In this document: positions 22,745 through 29,104 of the stretch, one piece after another
How positions within the stretch are numbered: the stretch's first letter is position 1
Layout: the number at the start of each line of letters is the position of its first letter
Program-made: the position numbers and the translations under genes
Notes under the pieces: generated by a model
Told to the model about the DNA's origin: nothing
Database searches by the model: none
What the model saw: the letters and a program-made list of their open reading frames with translations, nothing else
Source: Acidimicrobiaceae bacterium
GTDB lineage: Bacteria; Actinomycetota; Acidimicrobiia; Acidimicrobiales; MedAcidi-G1
Length of the DNA stretch: 33,160 nt
Reading direction: 5' to 3'
Assembly: GCA_002716285.1 (NCBI GenBank)
Contig: PBAM01000033.1
Span: 1 to 33,160 of the forward strand

Positions 22745-23508
22745 TGCTTGACACTCCTAAAGGACTCATATCCGGAAGATTCAAGTTCTTTAGCAATTTC
22801 GGTTCCACCCCTTGCCACGATTTGTCCGTCTAAAATTACATGAACAAAATCTGGATCTAGGTGATCCAAGAGTCTTTGATAGTGGGTAATGGTAAGAACA
22901 CCTAAATCAGGATTTCCCTCACGGACTTTTGAAACACCATTAGCCACTACGGACAACGCATCAATATCCAATCCTGAATCTGTTTCATCTAAAATTGCCA
23001 TTTCAGGTTCAAGTATTGCCATTTGAAGGATTTCATTTCTTTTCTTCTCTCCACCTGAAAATCCTTCATTTAAATAACGCTCGGCAAATGAAGGATCCAT
23101 GTCTAATCTTTCCAGCCATTCCATGATTGAAAGCCTTAATTCCAAAACCGACATTTTCATGTCTTTGCGTGCCGAAAGTGCTTGTCGTAGGAAGTTAATT
23201 ACTGAGACTCCAGCTACTTCATGTGGATATTGAAAAGCCAAGAAAATTCCAGACTTGCCTCGCATTTCTGTAGACCAGCTTGTTATATCTTCCCCGCGGA
23301 AGTGTATTGAACCTCTTGTAATTGAATATTCGGGACTTCCTAGAAGGACAGAAGCGAGAGTTGATTTTCCTGAGCCGTTTGGGCCCATTAGAGCATGGAG
23401 CTCGCCTTTATTGACAGTGAGGTCTATCCCGTTGAGAATACTTGTGCCATCTTCGGCACAAGCGTGTAAGTCGTTGATTTCGAATAATGGTTGGCTGGGA
23501 TTAGGCAC
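22741..23508 (-). CDS. sufC: Fe-S assembly ATPase SufC, copy 2
   Basis: A 255-residue SufC with GPNGSGKST (Lys48), FSGGEKKRNE near 150, ILDETDSGLD (Glu175) and TITHYQ. The middle of the protein is canonical (IFLAFQYPHEVAGVSVINFLRQAL), more like standard SufC than copy 1 is in the same region. The start is a GTG at 23508 without a clear Shine-Dalgarno. It heads the minus-strand unit sufC2-sufS-sufU and is preceded by the same 13-base motif as sufD. Whether both copies act with the same SufD partner cannot be told. Confidence 0.94.
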   Translation of the reverse strand: MPNPSQPLFEINDLHACAEDGTSILNGIDLTVNKGELHALMGPNGSGKSTLASVLLGSPEYSITRGSIHFRGEDITSWSTEMRGKSGIFLAFQYPHEVAGVSVINFLRQALSARKDMKMSVLELRLSIMEWLERLDMDPSFAERYLNEGFSGGEKKRNEILQMAILEPEMAILDETDSGLDIDALSVVANGVSKVREGNPDLGVLTITHYQRLLDHLDPDFVHVILDGQIVARGGTEIAKELESSGYESFRSVKQ

Positions 23509-23540
23509 GTTTTAAGTCTATTGAGAGCTTTTAATTACCA

Positions 23541-23553
23541 CTATCTGTATAGG
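23541..23553 (-). promoter_or_regulatory. Candidate operator upstream of sufC2 (shared 13-mer)
   Basis: CTATCTGTATAGG on the plus strand reads CCTATACAGATAG in the direction of sufC2 transcription, identical to 18334-18346 before sufD. Its 3' edge is about 33 bases before the sufC2 start. The core CTAT-N4-ATAG is itself a small dyad. Only one copy is present here, whereas sufD has an additional inverted arm. Confidence 0.6.
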
Positions 23554-23567
23554 TTTAATTATGTGAC

Positions 23568-23969
23568 CTAGTTTTTGAGAGATATTTTCCAAGATCTAAA
23601 ATTTGTGTAATTTTTGCCATCGCCTCCTATGCCATTCCCTGTGCCGTCAGGAAAAATTCGAAAGGTACAGATTTCCTGATTCTTGTCAAGGGATACGGCT
23701 ACGTACCTAGCATCACTTCGGCGAGCGGGTCCAGCGCGCCAAAGTAACCATTTGCCGATTTTTCGTTTATAAGCAATTTTTACCGACCCCAGATCATCCC
23801 CAGATGATAGAAGGCTCTTTGGGGCTTCTATCCATGCCTGTGCAGCTATATTTTTATCCCTTACAGGAGTGTCAGGCAGTTCCCATGTATGAATAGGTGT
23901 GTAGTCGAAAGGTCTTTCGTCAGCTGGAAGCGCTGACGGTTTTTGCCTCACCAGCCTCGAGCTGCCCAT
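23568..23969 (-). CDS. Hypothetical protein overlapping the MBL gene
   Basis: A 133-residue ORF, not recognised. It has a central DLGSVKIAYKRKIGKWLLWRAGPARRSDARYVAVSLDKNQEICTFRIFPDGTG segment of alternating strands and a proline-rich start (LPADERPFDYTPIHTWELPDTP). There is no signal peptide or membrane span. Its start lies 22 bases inside the end of the metallo-beta-lactamase gene on the same strand, so the pair is probably co-transcribed and translationally coupled. Codon use and conserved-looking tryptophans favour a real gene. Confidence 0.65.
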   Translation of the reverse strand: MGSSRLVRQKPSALPADERPFDYTPIHTWELPDTPVRDKNIAAQAWIEAPKSLLSSGDDLGSVKIAYKRKIGKWLLWRAGPARRSDARYVAVSLDKNQEICTFRIFPDGTGNGIGGDGKNYTNFRSWKISLKN

Positions 23970-24649
23970 TCATCTAAGGAAGGGCTCTCATTAGCAATAG
24001 TTGTGTCATTTCCATGGCCTGGCAGAACTAAAGTTTCTGGGGGAAGTTGACTAAAGAGACGATTATCTATTGACTGAATTATTTGTTCAAAATCGCCGCC
24101 TTCGAATTCTGTGGTTCCCGGCCCTCCAGGGAAAAGTGTGTCCCCTGAAAAAAGAATAGGAGAGTCTTCCAAACGAAAACAGATAGATCCTGGCGTGTGT
24201 CCAGGGGTCATGATTGTGTGAAGTCGGAGTCGCCCTATTTCGATAACAGATTGATCTTCAAGCAGGTAGTCGTAGCTTGGGAGCATTTCTGCATCGGCAT
24301 TTGTTACACCGACTTCATATCCAGCTTCCCTTATAGCGGGAACAGCCTGTATATGATCCCAGTGTCCGTGAGTCTCTAGAACTGTTTTGACATTTAGAGC
24401 CTTACATAAATCAAGTAATTTATCGTGTTCATTCGCAGCATCAATAAGAACGCTTTCACCTGTTTCACGGCAACGCAGAAAAAAAACGTTATTGTCCAAA
24501 TCACCGACGACGATTCTATGAATTTCAGACTGAGTGTCACAATAATGCAAAGAAACGCCAGGAACCCCAGTTTTAGGGTGATCCGTGTGAGAACAAGGTG
24601 ATGAAAAAGGCGAAGAGGGTATTTGCTCAGGTTTTTCGTTATTATCCAT
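23948..24649 (-). CDS. MBL-fold metallo-hydrolase (glyoxalase II-like)
   Basis: A 233-residue metallo-beta-lactamase-fold hydrolase. Metal ligands are visible in THGHWDH (His94-x-His96-x-Asp98-His99), TPGHTPGSICF, ILFSGDTLFPGGPGTTEF (bridging Asp) and LVLPGHGNDTTI. The overall pattern is that of hydroxyacylglutathione-hydrolase-like proteins that cleave thioesters, but the C-terminal substrate domain of true glyoxalase II is missing. The first 40 residues (many Ser, Pro and His) look like an unstructured lead. It overlaps the downstream hypothetical gene. Confidence 0.9.
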   Translation of the reverse strand: MDNNEKPEQIPSSPFSSPCSHTDHPKTGVPGVSLHYCDTQSEIHRIVVGDLDNNVFFLRCRETGESVLIDAANEHDKLLDLCKALNVKTVLETHGHWDHIQAVPAIREAGYEVGVTNADAEMLPSYDYLLEDQSVIEIGRLRLHTIMTPGHTPGSICFRLEDSPILFSGDTLFPGGPGTTEFEGGDFEQIIQSIDNRLFSQLPPETLVLPGHGNDTTIANESPSLDEWAARGW

Positions 24650-24760
24650 TATGACTCATGTTAGCAATGAGAGACCAAGAGTGGTTTCACCCCGATAACG
24701 TCGAGTATTGAAATTTAAATAAGTGTATATTTCCTGATATTAGATTTAAGGAGCCAAAAA

Positions 24761-25876
24761 GTGAATTTTGCCTTTACAGAGGAACAGGAACAGCTACGGG
24801 AATTCGTTAATCAATTCATGGAGAGTTATTCGCCTGAATCCAAAGTAAGAGAACTGATGGAAACTGATCTTGGATATGACTCGGAAACATGGTCAATGAT
24901 GGCTGAACAGTTAGGTCTTCAAAGCCTGATAATCCCTGAAGAGTATGGAGGACAAGGTTTTGGATACGTCGAACTAATAGTGGTTTTGGAGGAAATGGGA
25001 AGAGCTTTATTGTGCTCACCTTTCTTTTCAACTGTTGTTCTTGCGGCCAATACCCTCATTCATTCTGGTGACAATGATGCGAAGGCTGAGCTTCTCCCGG
25101 GAATAGCAAGCGGTGAGACGATTGCTACTTTGGCCTTCACAGAAGAAAGTGGAAAATGGGGAAGTGACGGCATAACAATGCTTGCCTCTGCTTCGAGTGG
25201 CGCTTGGGAACTTAATGGAACAAAAATGTATGTTCTTGACGGGAATGCTGCTTCTCTGATTATTGTTGCAGCTTGCACGGACAAAGGGATTTCATTGTTC
25301 AAAGTTGATGGTGACGCTGACGGGTTATCACGTACACAGCTAGCCACTATGGATATGACCAGAAAACAGTCACGTTTAGATTTTGAAAATGTTAAAGCAA
25401 CCCTCATAGGTGAAGAAGGAGAGGGTTGGAGCACTCTTGAAAGAGTTCTAGATCTAGCTGCTGTTGCACTTGCAGCTGAACAAGTAGGTGGAGCCCAACA
25501 GTGTCTCGATACAGCAGTTCAATATGCCAAAGACAGAGTTCAATTTGGTCGCCCAATAGGTAGCTTCCAGGCTATTAAACACAAGTGTGCGGATATGTTA
25601 TTAGAAGTTGAGTCTGCTAAATCAGCTGCCTATTACGCCGGTTGGTGTGCTGCTGAAATGAACGACGAACTACCTTCTGTGGCAAGCTTGGCAAAGGCTT
25701 ATTGCTCTGAAGCCTATTTCAATACGACAGCTGAAAATATTCAAATTCATGGAGGTATAGGTTTCACCTGGGAACATCCTGCACACCTGTATTTCAAAAG
25801 AGCGAAAAGTTCTGAGCTTCTGTTCGGAGACCCCACCTACCACAGGGAACTTTTAGCACAAAGAATTGGAATTTAG
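24761..25876 (+). CDS. Acyl-CoA dehydrogenase family protein
   Basis: A 371-residue flavoprotein that oxidises acyl-CoA thioesters to enoyl-CoA. The N-terminal helical domain has FAFTEEQEQLREFVNQFM and IPEEYGGQGFGYVELIVVLEEMGRALLCSPFF. The middle beta domain has LAFTEESGKWG. The C-terminal domain has AAEQVGGAQQCLDTAVQYAKDRVQFGRPIGSFQAIKHKCADML and ENIQIHGGIGFTWEHPAHLYFKRA. The GTG start has AAGGAG upstream. The form resembles the short actinobacterial FadE proteins, some of which act as heterotetramers with a partner acyl-CoA dehydrogenase; no partner is adjacent. The substrate is unknown. Confidence 0.93.
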   Translation: MNFAFTEEQEQLREFVNQFMESYSPESKVRELMETDLGYDSETWSMMAEQLGLQSLIIPEEYGGQGFGYVELIVVLEEMGRALLCSPFFSTVVLAANTLIHSGDNDAKAELLPGIASGETIATLAFTEESGKWGSDGITMLASASSGAWELNGTKMYVLDGNAASLIIVAACTDKGISLFKVDGDADGLSRTQLATMDMTRKQSRLDFENVKATLIGEEGEGWSTLERVLDLAAVALAAEQVGGAQQCLDTAVQYAKDRVQFGRPIGSFQAIKHKCADMLLEVESAKSAAYYAGWCAAEMNDELPSVASLAKAYCSEAYFNTTAENIQIHGGIGFTWEHPAHLYFKRAKSSELLFGDPTYHRELLAQRIGI

Positions 25877-25900
25877 ACTATTTTAAATAGTTAAATTTTT
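25877..25900 (+). terminator. Candidate weak terminator after acyl-CoA dehydrogenase
   Basis: ACTAT-TTTAA-ATAGT immediately after the stop is followed by TAAATTTTT. The stem is AT-rich and only 5 bp. An outer AGACTA/TAGTCT pair encloses it. Low confidence. Confidence 0.3.
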
Positions 25901-25978
25901 ATAGCTAACTAGTCTTGGAATTAATGTCGATTCAATTGACTAGGGAAATATAAGCAGAATTTACTTAAAGCGTGAGTG

Positions 25979-26464
25979 ATGCAACTTGGATGTTGCTATA
26001 ACCGAAGTGTGCTTTTATTATTTGCGATTTTCGGATGTTTGCTAGTTCTTTTGATCGCCTTCGTATCCGTTGCTTCTACAGTAAGGAATTTAAGCGAGAT
26101 TTCGTTTCCCTCTGTCCTTGAAGTGGACGATGCAGTTGAATGGATATCAGAAAGACTTCCTGAAGAGGCAGCTTCACAGTTACGAAAGGATGAGGTCTTT
26201 GAAATAATTAGATGGTGGCTTGACTCGATAGATTCAGCAGGTTTGGCATCAGAACATGGAGAAGAAATAGGTGAAGGTAGAGCGAAAAATAATAAATCAG
26301 AATCAGTTGCAGACCTTGACATAGCGGTGGATGAAGTTGTTGCTAGAGCTTTAGACAGTCCAGAACCTTTAAATGAGGTAGCTGTAGTCGTGGTTCTTGA
26401 TCTTCTCATTGTTTATTTGACCGAGATCGGTGCGATTGGTAGTCAACCGACAGAACAGGGGTAA
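25979..26464 (+). CDS. Hypothetical membrane-anchored protein
   Basis: About 161 residues from the ATG at 25979; the ORF track begins one codon earlier at a GTG. The N-terminus carries a hydrophobic segment (SVLLLFAIFGCLLVLLIAFVSVAS, about residues 9-32), either an anchor or a signal. The rest is acidic and predicted soluble, with VDDAVEWISERLPEEAASQLRKDEVFEIIRWWLDSID, a charged linker, and DIAVDEVVARALDSPEPLNEVAVVVVLDLLIVYLTEIGAIG. I do not recognise a family. It ends 9 bases before the GDP-fucose synthase gene, so the two may be co-transcribed. Confidence 0.65.
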   Translation: MQLGCCYNRSVLLLFAIFGCLLVLLIAFVSVASTVRNLSEISFPSVLEVDDAVEWISERLPEEAASQLRKDEVFEIIRWWLDSIDSAGLASEHGEEIGEGRAKNNKSESVADLDIAVDEVVARALDSPEPLNEVAVVVVLDLLIVYLTEIGAIGSQPTEQG

Positions 26465-26473
26465 CTTCAATAC

Positions 26474-27424
26474 ATGATTGATCGCAAAAGTCCAGTTTTT
26501 GTTGCAGGTCACAAAGGACTTGTCGGGTCTGCAATTTTGCGCAGATTGGAGTCCGAGGGATTTTCAGACTTGAGAGTTGTGGAAAGAAAAGACCTTGATT
26601 TGCGCGATCAGTCGGCAGTGGATACATGGTTTGAAAGTGAGAGACCTAAATACGTCTTTCTCGTCGCCGGAACAGTTGGCGGAATAATGGCCAACAGCAC
26701 ACGTCCAGCGGATTTCATTTATGACAACTTGATGATTCATGGGACAGTTGTACACGCGAGTCATAGGGTGGAAGTCGAGAAGTTGATCTATCTTGGCAGT
26801 TCATGCATCTATCCGCGCGAAGCAGATCAACCTATAACTGAAAGTTCTTTATTAAGCGGACCGTTGGAACCTACAAATGAGAGTTACGCTCTAGCAAAAA
26901 TTGCGGGAATAAAACTTTGTGAGGGTTACAGAAGACAGTACGGAGACGATTTCATTTCTGCCATGCCAACCAATCTGTACGGACAGGGCGATAATTTTGA
27001 TGAAATAAATGGACATGTCTTACCGAGTTTGATGAGGCGTTTTCATGAAGCTAAAGAAGAACAACAGGCCACTGTTGAAGTCTGGGGAACTGGAAAAGCC
27101 AAACGAGAATTTTTGCATGTAGATGATCTTGCTGATGCTTGTTTATTCCTAATGGATAATTACTCTGATTTGGAACATATAAATGTAGGCACAGGCGTGG
27201 ACCTCAGCATTCAAGAATTGGCGGAAAACATAAGAGATTTAATTTACCCCGAAGCGGAAATTGTATTCGATTCCTCTAAGCCTGATGGGATGCCTAGGAA
27301 AGTTCTGGATGTTTCAAAACTGACAGAATTGGGTTGGAAGGCAAGAGTTCCTTTATCTGAGGGTCTGACTAGCACTTATAAGTGGTTTTGCGACGCTAAG
27401 GCAAGAGGAGAAATAAGAGAATAA
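26474..27424 (+). CDS. fcl: GDP-L-fucose synthase (NAD-dependent epimerase/dehydratase)
   Basis: A 316-residue short-chain dehydrogenase that converts GDP-4-keto-6-deoxy-mannose to GDP-L-fucose for surface glycans. It has the NADP-binding VAGHKGLVGSAILRRL, AGTVGGIMANSTRPADFIYDNLMI, LGSSCIYPREADQPITE with a catalytic-type Cys111, Tyr138 and Lys142 of the YxxxK motif in NESYALAKIAGIKLCEGY, and PTNLYGQGDNFDEINGHVLPSLMRRF (His181). Match to Fcl is strong. The usual partner GDP-mannose dehydratase (gmd) is not adjacent, so the precursor must come from elsewhere. It converges with the HhH-GPD gene, 4 bases apart. Confidence 0.94.
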   Translation: MIDRKSPVFVAGHKGLVGSAILRRLESEGFSDLRVVERKDLDLRDQSAVDTWFESERPKYVFLVAGTVGGIMANSTRPADFIYDNLMIHGTVVHASHRVEVEKLIYLGSSCIYPREADQPITESSLLSGPLEPTNESYALAKIAGIKLCEGYRRQYGDDFISAMPTNLYGQGDNFDEINGHVLPSLMRRFHEAKEEQQATVEVWGTGKAKREFLHVDDLADACLFLMDNYSDLEHINVGTGVDLSIQELAENIRDLIYPEAEIVFDSSKPDGMPRKVLDVSKLTELGWKARVPLSEGLTSTYKWFCDAKARGEIRE

Positions 27425-27428
27425 TCTT

Positions 27429-28016
27429 TTATTCTTGTTTTGATTTACCAGCGGCTTTCTGTGCTTTTTTCCATGCTCTTACTTTGGTTAACGACTCAGG
27501 GCTATTTATATCTGCTACAGATCTAGGTGTTTTGTCTGCAAACGGTCCGGCACATTTTTGCCAACCAGGAGGAGCGCAGTCCATTCGTTTAGCTAAAAGA
27601 GCGGTAAATATCATCGACTTCTCATCACCAAATCCTGGAAGGTCTATTAGACGGTTATACAGAATTTCACCAGAATCTGAACCAGCCCAAAGCTTTTCGG
27701 CATCGCCGTTATAATTTTCAACCAAGTGTTCACAAAGGTCTTGAATGCGACCTGCCATTGAAGATGGGAAACGATGAATGGCCGGTTTTTCTTTACAGAT
27801 CGATTCAAATTTTTCAGGATCCATTGAAGCTATTTGCGAGGCATCGAGTTTCCCTAGCCTTTCCAGAAGCGTGTAAGGCCCCTTAAAGGCCCATTCCATC
27901 GGAATCTGTTGGTCAAGAAGCATTCCTAATAAGAGGGCAAGAGGGTTCTTGTTTAAGAGTTGATCTGCTTCGTCACTACCAGTAACAGCAAGATCACCTG
28001 AAAATTTAGATGTCAT
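27429..28016 (-). CDS. HhH-GPD-type base excision DNA repair family protein
   Basis: A 195-residue protein of the short HhH-GPD family common in actinobacteria. It has DEADQLLNKNPLALLLGMLLDQQIPMEWAFKGPYTLLERLG, KPAIHRFPSSMAGRIQDLCEHLVENYNGDA, the helix-hairpin-helix LIDLPGFGDEKSMIFTALLAKRM, and RSVADINSPESLTKVRAWKKAQK. It resembles endonuclease III/AlkA-type DNA glycosylases but has no Fe-S cysteine cluster, and the catalytic aspartate is not obvious by eye. Glycosylase activity is inferred from the family only. The C-terminus is lysine-rich. Confidence 0.87.
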   Translation of the reverse strand: MTSKFSGDLAVTGSDEADQLLNKNPLALLLGMLLDQQIPMEWAFKGPYTLLERLGKLDASQIASMDPEKFESICKEKPAIHRFPSSMAGRIQDLCEHLVENYNGDAEKLWAGSDSGEILYNRLIDLPGFGDEKSMIFTALLAKRMDCAPPGWQKCAGPFADKTPRSVADINSPESLTKVRAWKKAQKAAGKSKQE

Positions 28017-28122
28017 ATTTAGAAGAATAGTTCGAAAGAAAGAATTTTGAAATTAGTTCTTGTTAAATGAAAAAAGAAAACTTGTCGAACGTTTGACATG
28101 GGGACCGGATTAGGGTTTAGAA

Positions 28123-28593
28123 ATGGATAATCGAATCACAGTTGTATACACAGATGGAGCCTGTTCTGGGAATCCTGGTCCAGGGGGATGGGCTTGGGTG
28201 GTGCCAGATGGAGAATTTGCAGCTGGAAGCGATTCGGAGACAACTAATAATCGTATGGAGTTAACAGCTGCTTTGGAAGCTGTTAAGGCATTTCAGGAGG
28301 AAATCGTCATTGCCAGTGATTCGGAATATGTGGTCAATTGTTTTCGTGACCGTTGGTGGGAAGGGTGGATACGGAGAGGTTGGGTGAATTCTGCAAAAAA
28401 ACCTATTAAGAATAGAGACCTCTGGGAACCGCTAATTGAAAATTATTGTGAACGTGGCAATATTTCTTTCAGGTGGGTTAAAGGTCACTCAGCTAGCCAT
28501 GATTACGATAGGCGATGGAATGATGAAGCTGACCGTTTAGCTGTGCAAGCAGGTGCTGAGCAGAGTTCATTGAAGGGAAATCTTTCCTTTTAG
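28123..28593 (+). CDS. rnhA: Ribonuclease HI
   Basis: Cleaves the RNA strand of RNA-DNA hybrids. The 156-residue sequence has YTDGACSGNPGPGGWAWVV (Asp11), NNRMELTAALEAV (Glu46), IASDSEYVVNCF (Asp66), WVKGHSASHDYDRRWNDEADRLA (His122, Asp134) and a basic protrusion (RDRWWEGWIRRGWVNSAKKPIKNRDLW). All four metal-binding acids are present. The length is that of the E. coli enzyme (155). It is divergent from the HhH-GPD gene and is followed by a 307-base stretch with no gene other than a candidate RNA. Confidence 0.96.
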   Translation: MDNRITVVYTDGACSGNPGPGGWAWVVPDGEFAAGSDSETTNNRMELTAALEAVKAFQEEIVIASDSEYVVNCFRDRWWEGWIRRGWVNSAKKPIKNRDLWEPLIENYCERGNISFRWVKGHSASHDYDRRWNDEADRLAVQAGAEQSSLKGNLSF

Positions 28594-28618
28594 CAACTTA
28601 AAAGATTGTCGCAAATTG

Positions 28619-28647
28619 ATGACCGCTTCTTTTTTCGCGCCTATAGT
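28619..28647 (+). promoter_or_regulatory. Candidate promoter for the structured region downstream of rnhA
   Basis: ATGACC (28619-28624), 17 bases, then TATAGT (28642-28647). The -10 has 5 of 6 consensus bases and the -35 has 4 of 6. A start near 28654 would place the structured segments at the 5' end of the transcript. Confidence 0.4.
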
Positions 28648-28653
28648 CGGAAT

Positions 28654-28872
28654 TACCGAGGAGAGGAGGTGGTCCAGATTAGTAGTAAACGTTATGGGAC
28701 TTCGGAGGTGGGTGGCCGCTAGGCGGTTCTGGACCATCTGGCGAAATTCCGCCAGCCACCCTCAGGTTTGATTGCTAGTTCTGGTCCCGACTGGTGAATA
28801 GATCTATCTGAGAAATCCAGAAATAGTTCCAATATTTTATTTTCGGGGGTGCGCTTAAGCGCATCCCCGAAA
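28654..28872 (+). ncRNA. Candidate structured RNA of unknown class
   Basis: This gap holds no ORF of note but several strong complementary segments. Stem A pairs GGTGGTCCAGA (28668-28678) with TCTGGACCATC (28728-28738), 11 bp with one G-U. Stem B pairs GGGTGGC (28710-28716) with GCCACCC (28755-28761). Small hairpins CCGC-TAG-GCGG (28716-28726) and CTGGCG-AAATTC-CGCCAG (28738-28755) lie between. A and B interleave, so if both form they make a pseudoknot. It matches none of RNase P RNA, SRP RNA, 6S, tRNA-Sec or the common riboswitch cores I know. It could be a small RNA or a leader of the 67-residue gene. Strand is uncertain; plus is chosen because of the candidate promoter. Confidence 0.45.
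28841..28872. repeat. Strong 14-bp inverted repeat (hairpin)
   Basis: TTTCGGGGGTGCGC-TTAA-GCGCATCCCCGAAA pairs over 14 bp with one G-U. Neither strand has a clear T-run after the stem, so it is not a textbook intrinsic terminator. It could still end the candidate RNA, protect a 3' end, or regulate the small gene starting 29 bases later. Confidence 0.75.
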
Positions 28873-28900
28873 TGCTTTACACACAGGTATCATCTTTCTA

Positions 28901-29104
28901 ATGAAGCGTATGAGTGTTTTTGAAAACAACAGGTTTATAGGTGATAAGAGAACTCAGGAGGTTTATGACCTTGATGAGTTAGATGAAACTGAATCCATGC
29001 AGGTTCTTATTGATGAGCTTCTTGAAAATGAAACCTTTATTTGTTTCGCTCCTGACACACTTGCTGAAGCTCGTAATCGGGGATATCGACTTAGAAAAAT
29101 CTAA
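28901..29104 (+). CDS. Small hypothetical protein
   Basis: A 67-residue acidic ORF, not recognised: FENNRFIGDKRTQEVYDLDELDETESMQVLIDELLENETFICFAPDTLAEARNRGYRLRKI. Met4 is an alternative start, and the ribosome site is weak in either case. The body looks like a small alpha/beta domain with no membrane span or cysteine pair. Its stop shares bases with the aconitase stop on the other strand (CTAA). It follows the structured region and may be controlled by it. Confidence 0.6.
   Translation: MKRMSVFENNRFIGDKRTQEVYDLDELDETESMQVLIDELLENETFICFAPDTLAEARNRGYRLRKI

Noticed and set aside
28660-28770. tRNA-Sec, SRP RNA, RNase P RNA or cobalamin riboswitch in the rnhA downstream gap
   Set aside because: No TCA anticodon arm, no GGAAGCAG SRP core, no GAGGAAAGTCC RNase P core and no cobalamin box were found on either strand.
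28841-28872. Rho-independent terminator
   Set aside because: The stem is strong but no T-run follows it on either strand, so I list it as an inverted repeat only.
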